From: Palsa-189 sp963803735
Lineage (GTDB): Bacteria > Acidobacteriota > Terriglobia > Acidiferrales > UBA7541
Assembly: GCA_963803735.1 (NCBI GenBank)
Contig: CAWDNV010000019.1
Location: 310,001 to 374,000, forward strand
DNA length: 64,000 bases
Direction: 5' to 3'
Below are positions 63,491 to 64,000 of the stretch, in pieces; within the stretch, counting starts at the first letter, position 1; every line of letters begins with the position of its first letter. A program made the translations under genes and the position numbers. The notes under the pieces are model-generated. The model worked only from the letters and a program-made list of their open reading frames with translations, made no database searches and was not told the origin of the DNA.

Positions 63491-63684
63491 TCCCTCCGAT
63501 CAGTCAATTTGTCCGAAAGAAGCAGCCCGAAACTCTGATTTCGAGCAGGGTTCTGGACTGTTGCCGGTGTATACCAATAAGGTCAAAAAGCAGGGAAAAT
63601 CGTGTCAGAGCATGGCAAGGCTTGGCAGAACTGTGACGCTCTGGAACCCGCAAAAACACTGGCGATAATGCGTATTTCACTGTC

Positions 63685-63795
63685 TTATCTAGAACTTAGA
63701 AAAAGCGTGTTCTGGAAATTGATCATTTCGAGCACAGTACGAATGCGGCCGTGCCTGGCGGTTGGAGCGACTTTCACGTGAGCTTCGGCAGTCAT
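63685..63795 (-). pseudogene. Severed 5' end of the ubiA-family gene
   Basis: ATG at 63795 overlapping the ubiX stop (ATGA). Encodes MTAEAHVKVAPTARHGRIRT, then VLEMIN, and then leaves the host frame (FQNTLFLSSR, stop at 63685). VLEMI is where the body of the gene resumes 37.8 kb away at 25967. This is the native start, removed from its gene by integration of the element. Confidence 0.88.
63719..63732. other. attR core, 14-bp direct repeat
   Basis: TTGATCATTTCGAG, identical to 25954-25967. Right junction of the element, inside codons for VLEMIN of the severed gene. Confidence 0.85.
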
Positions 63796-64000
63796 ATTTT
63801 GACTGTCTTCCGCAAAGTCTGGCCTTTCCAGGCAAACTGGCGTTCCTGGGGCAGCCCCATGTGTACGAAAACGCGACACACATATTGTGTTACCAGGTCA
63901 TCGATTGTCTGCGGCTGATGATAAAAGGATGGGATCGCCGGCATGATCACCGCTCCGGCCTGCTGCGCGCGCATCATGTTTTCGAGATGGATGCGATTGA
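63792..64000 (-). CDS. ubiX: UbiX-family flavin prenyltransferase, C-terminal part (runs off window)
   Basis: The visible 69 residues (RIHLENMMRAQQAGAVIMPA, IPSFYHQPQTIDDLVTQYVC) are the end of UbiX-type proteins, which make prenylated FMN for UbiD decarboxylases; in the futalosine route the MqnM role. The last residues of the gene overlap the ATG of the ubiA-family gene, so the two were one operon with mqnE before the element landed. Confidence 0.88.
   Translation of the reverse strand, partial: NRIHLENMMRAQQAGAVIMPAIPSFYHQPQTIDDLVTQYVCRVFVHMGLPQERQFAWKGQTLRKTVKI

Larger units (their letters stand above)
25954..63732. mobile_element. Integrative element of about 37.8 kb in the ubiA-family gene
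   Basis: The limits are the 14-bp direct repeats. Left-end integrase and excisionase-like gene, replication gene, terminase and late-type operon suggest a provirus-like or satellite-like origin. The cargo includes two Argonaute/SIR2 modules. Direct proof of its boundaries is that ubiX and the first codons of the ubiA-family gene are at 63795-64000, while the rest of that gene is at 25119-25967. Base composition in the 26-37 kb and 43 kb stretches is visibly more AT-rich than the host side. No portal, HK97-type capsid or tail gene is recognised. Confidence 0.88.

Overview
The window looks like a chromosome segment of a GC-rich, Gram-negative soil-type bacterium, most plausibly an Acidobacteriota member. 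This rests on gene content and style: a Kdo hydroxylase, futalosine-route menaquinone genes, a HAD/fatty-acyl reductase fusion, dispersed repeats ending in GGAATGAC, and an Acidobacteria-like exported protein. The 16S gene could settle it but was not searched. Two parts are clear: host chromosome (1-25953 and 63733-64000) and one integrated element of about 37.8 kb (25954-63732).

Host part. 1-8048 is a leftward, tightly overlapping cluster for activating and reducing acyl chains: two AMP-forming acyl synthetases, an acyl carrier protein, an enoyl-CoA hydratase-like protein, a pyruvyltransferase-like protein, a thioester-reductase-like SDR and a HAD-fused fatty acyl reductase. It is followed by oxyR divergent from a Dps-like ferritin with a perfect 22-bp palindrome between them, then a ferredoxin and a Kdo hydroxylase. 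A repeat-rich gap and a zinc-ribbon protein lead to a solitary 16S rRNA gene (minus strand) with its own promoter, processing stalk and terminator but no 23S. Next come an exported protein, an ArsR regulator, an NTF2-like protein, an SDR, a luciferase-like monooxygenase, a di-haem cytochrome c, a GT2 and a GT-C glycosyltransferase, then mqnE and a UbiA-family prenyltransferase of the futalosine pathway.

The element sits in the 5' end of the ubiA-family gene. A 14-bp direct repeat flanks it. The severed native start, overlapping the end of ubiX, lies at the far right. The element supplies a replacement N-terminus for the ubiA body. Left to right it carries: tyrosine integrase and excisionase-like protein; an XRE regulator; two different catalytically dead Argonaute systems placed back to back, each with a SIR2 NADase-type partner (a short pAgo with SIR2-RecG-like-APAZ on the minus strand; a longer pAgo with stand-alone SIR2 on the plus strand), then a GIY-YIG protein; a cargo block of small membrane, exported and receiver-domain proteins; a leftward operon of small proteins; a serine recombinase flanked by inverted repeats; a repeat array resembling a replication origin next to a candidate large structured RNA; a long rightward operon of small accessory proteins leading to a cold-shock-like protein and a primase-helicase; two tandem terminators; then a terminase-like packaging ATPase and a late-type operon ending in three tandem paralogous beta-rich proteins. 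At the right end lie a collapsed EcoRI-type methylase/DUF262-HNH locus and a minimal ATP-dependent DNA ligase.

How it works together (inference): the element has integration, regulation, replication and DNA-packaging genes but no recognisable portal, HK97-type capsid or tail. It looks like an unusual provirus or satellite-like element that defends its host against other invaders with two Argonaute/SIR2 abortive-infection modules. Several single-base frameshifts occur inside it, so some of the broken genes may reflect assembly errors.
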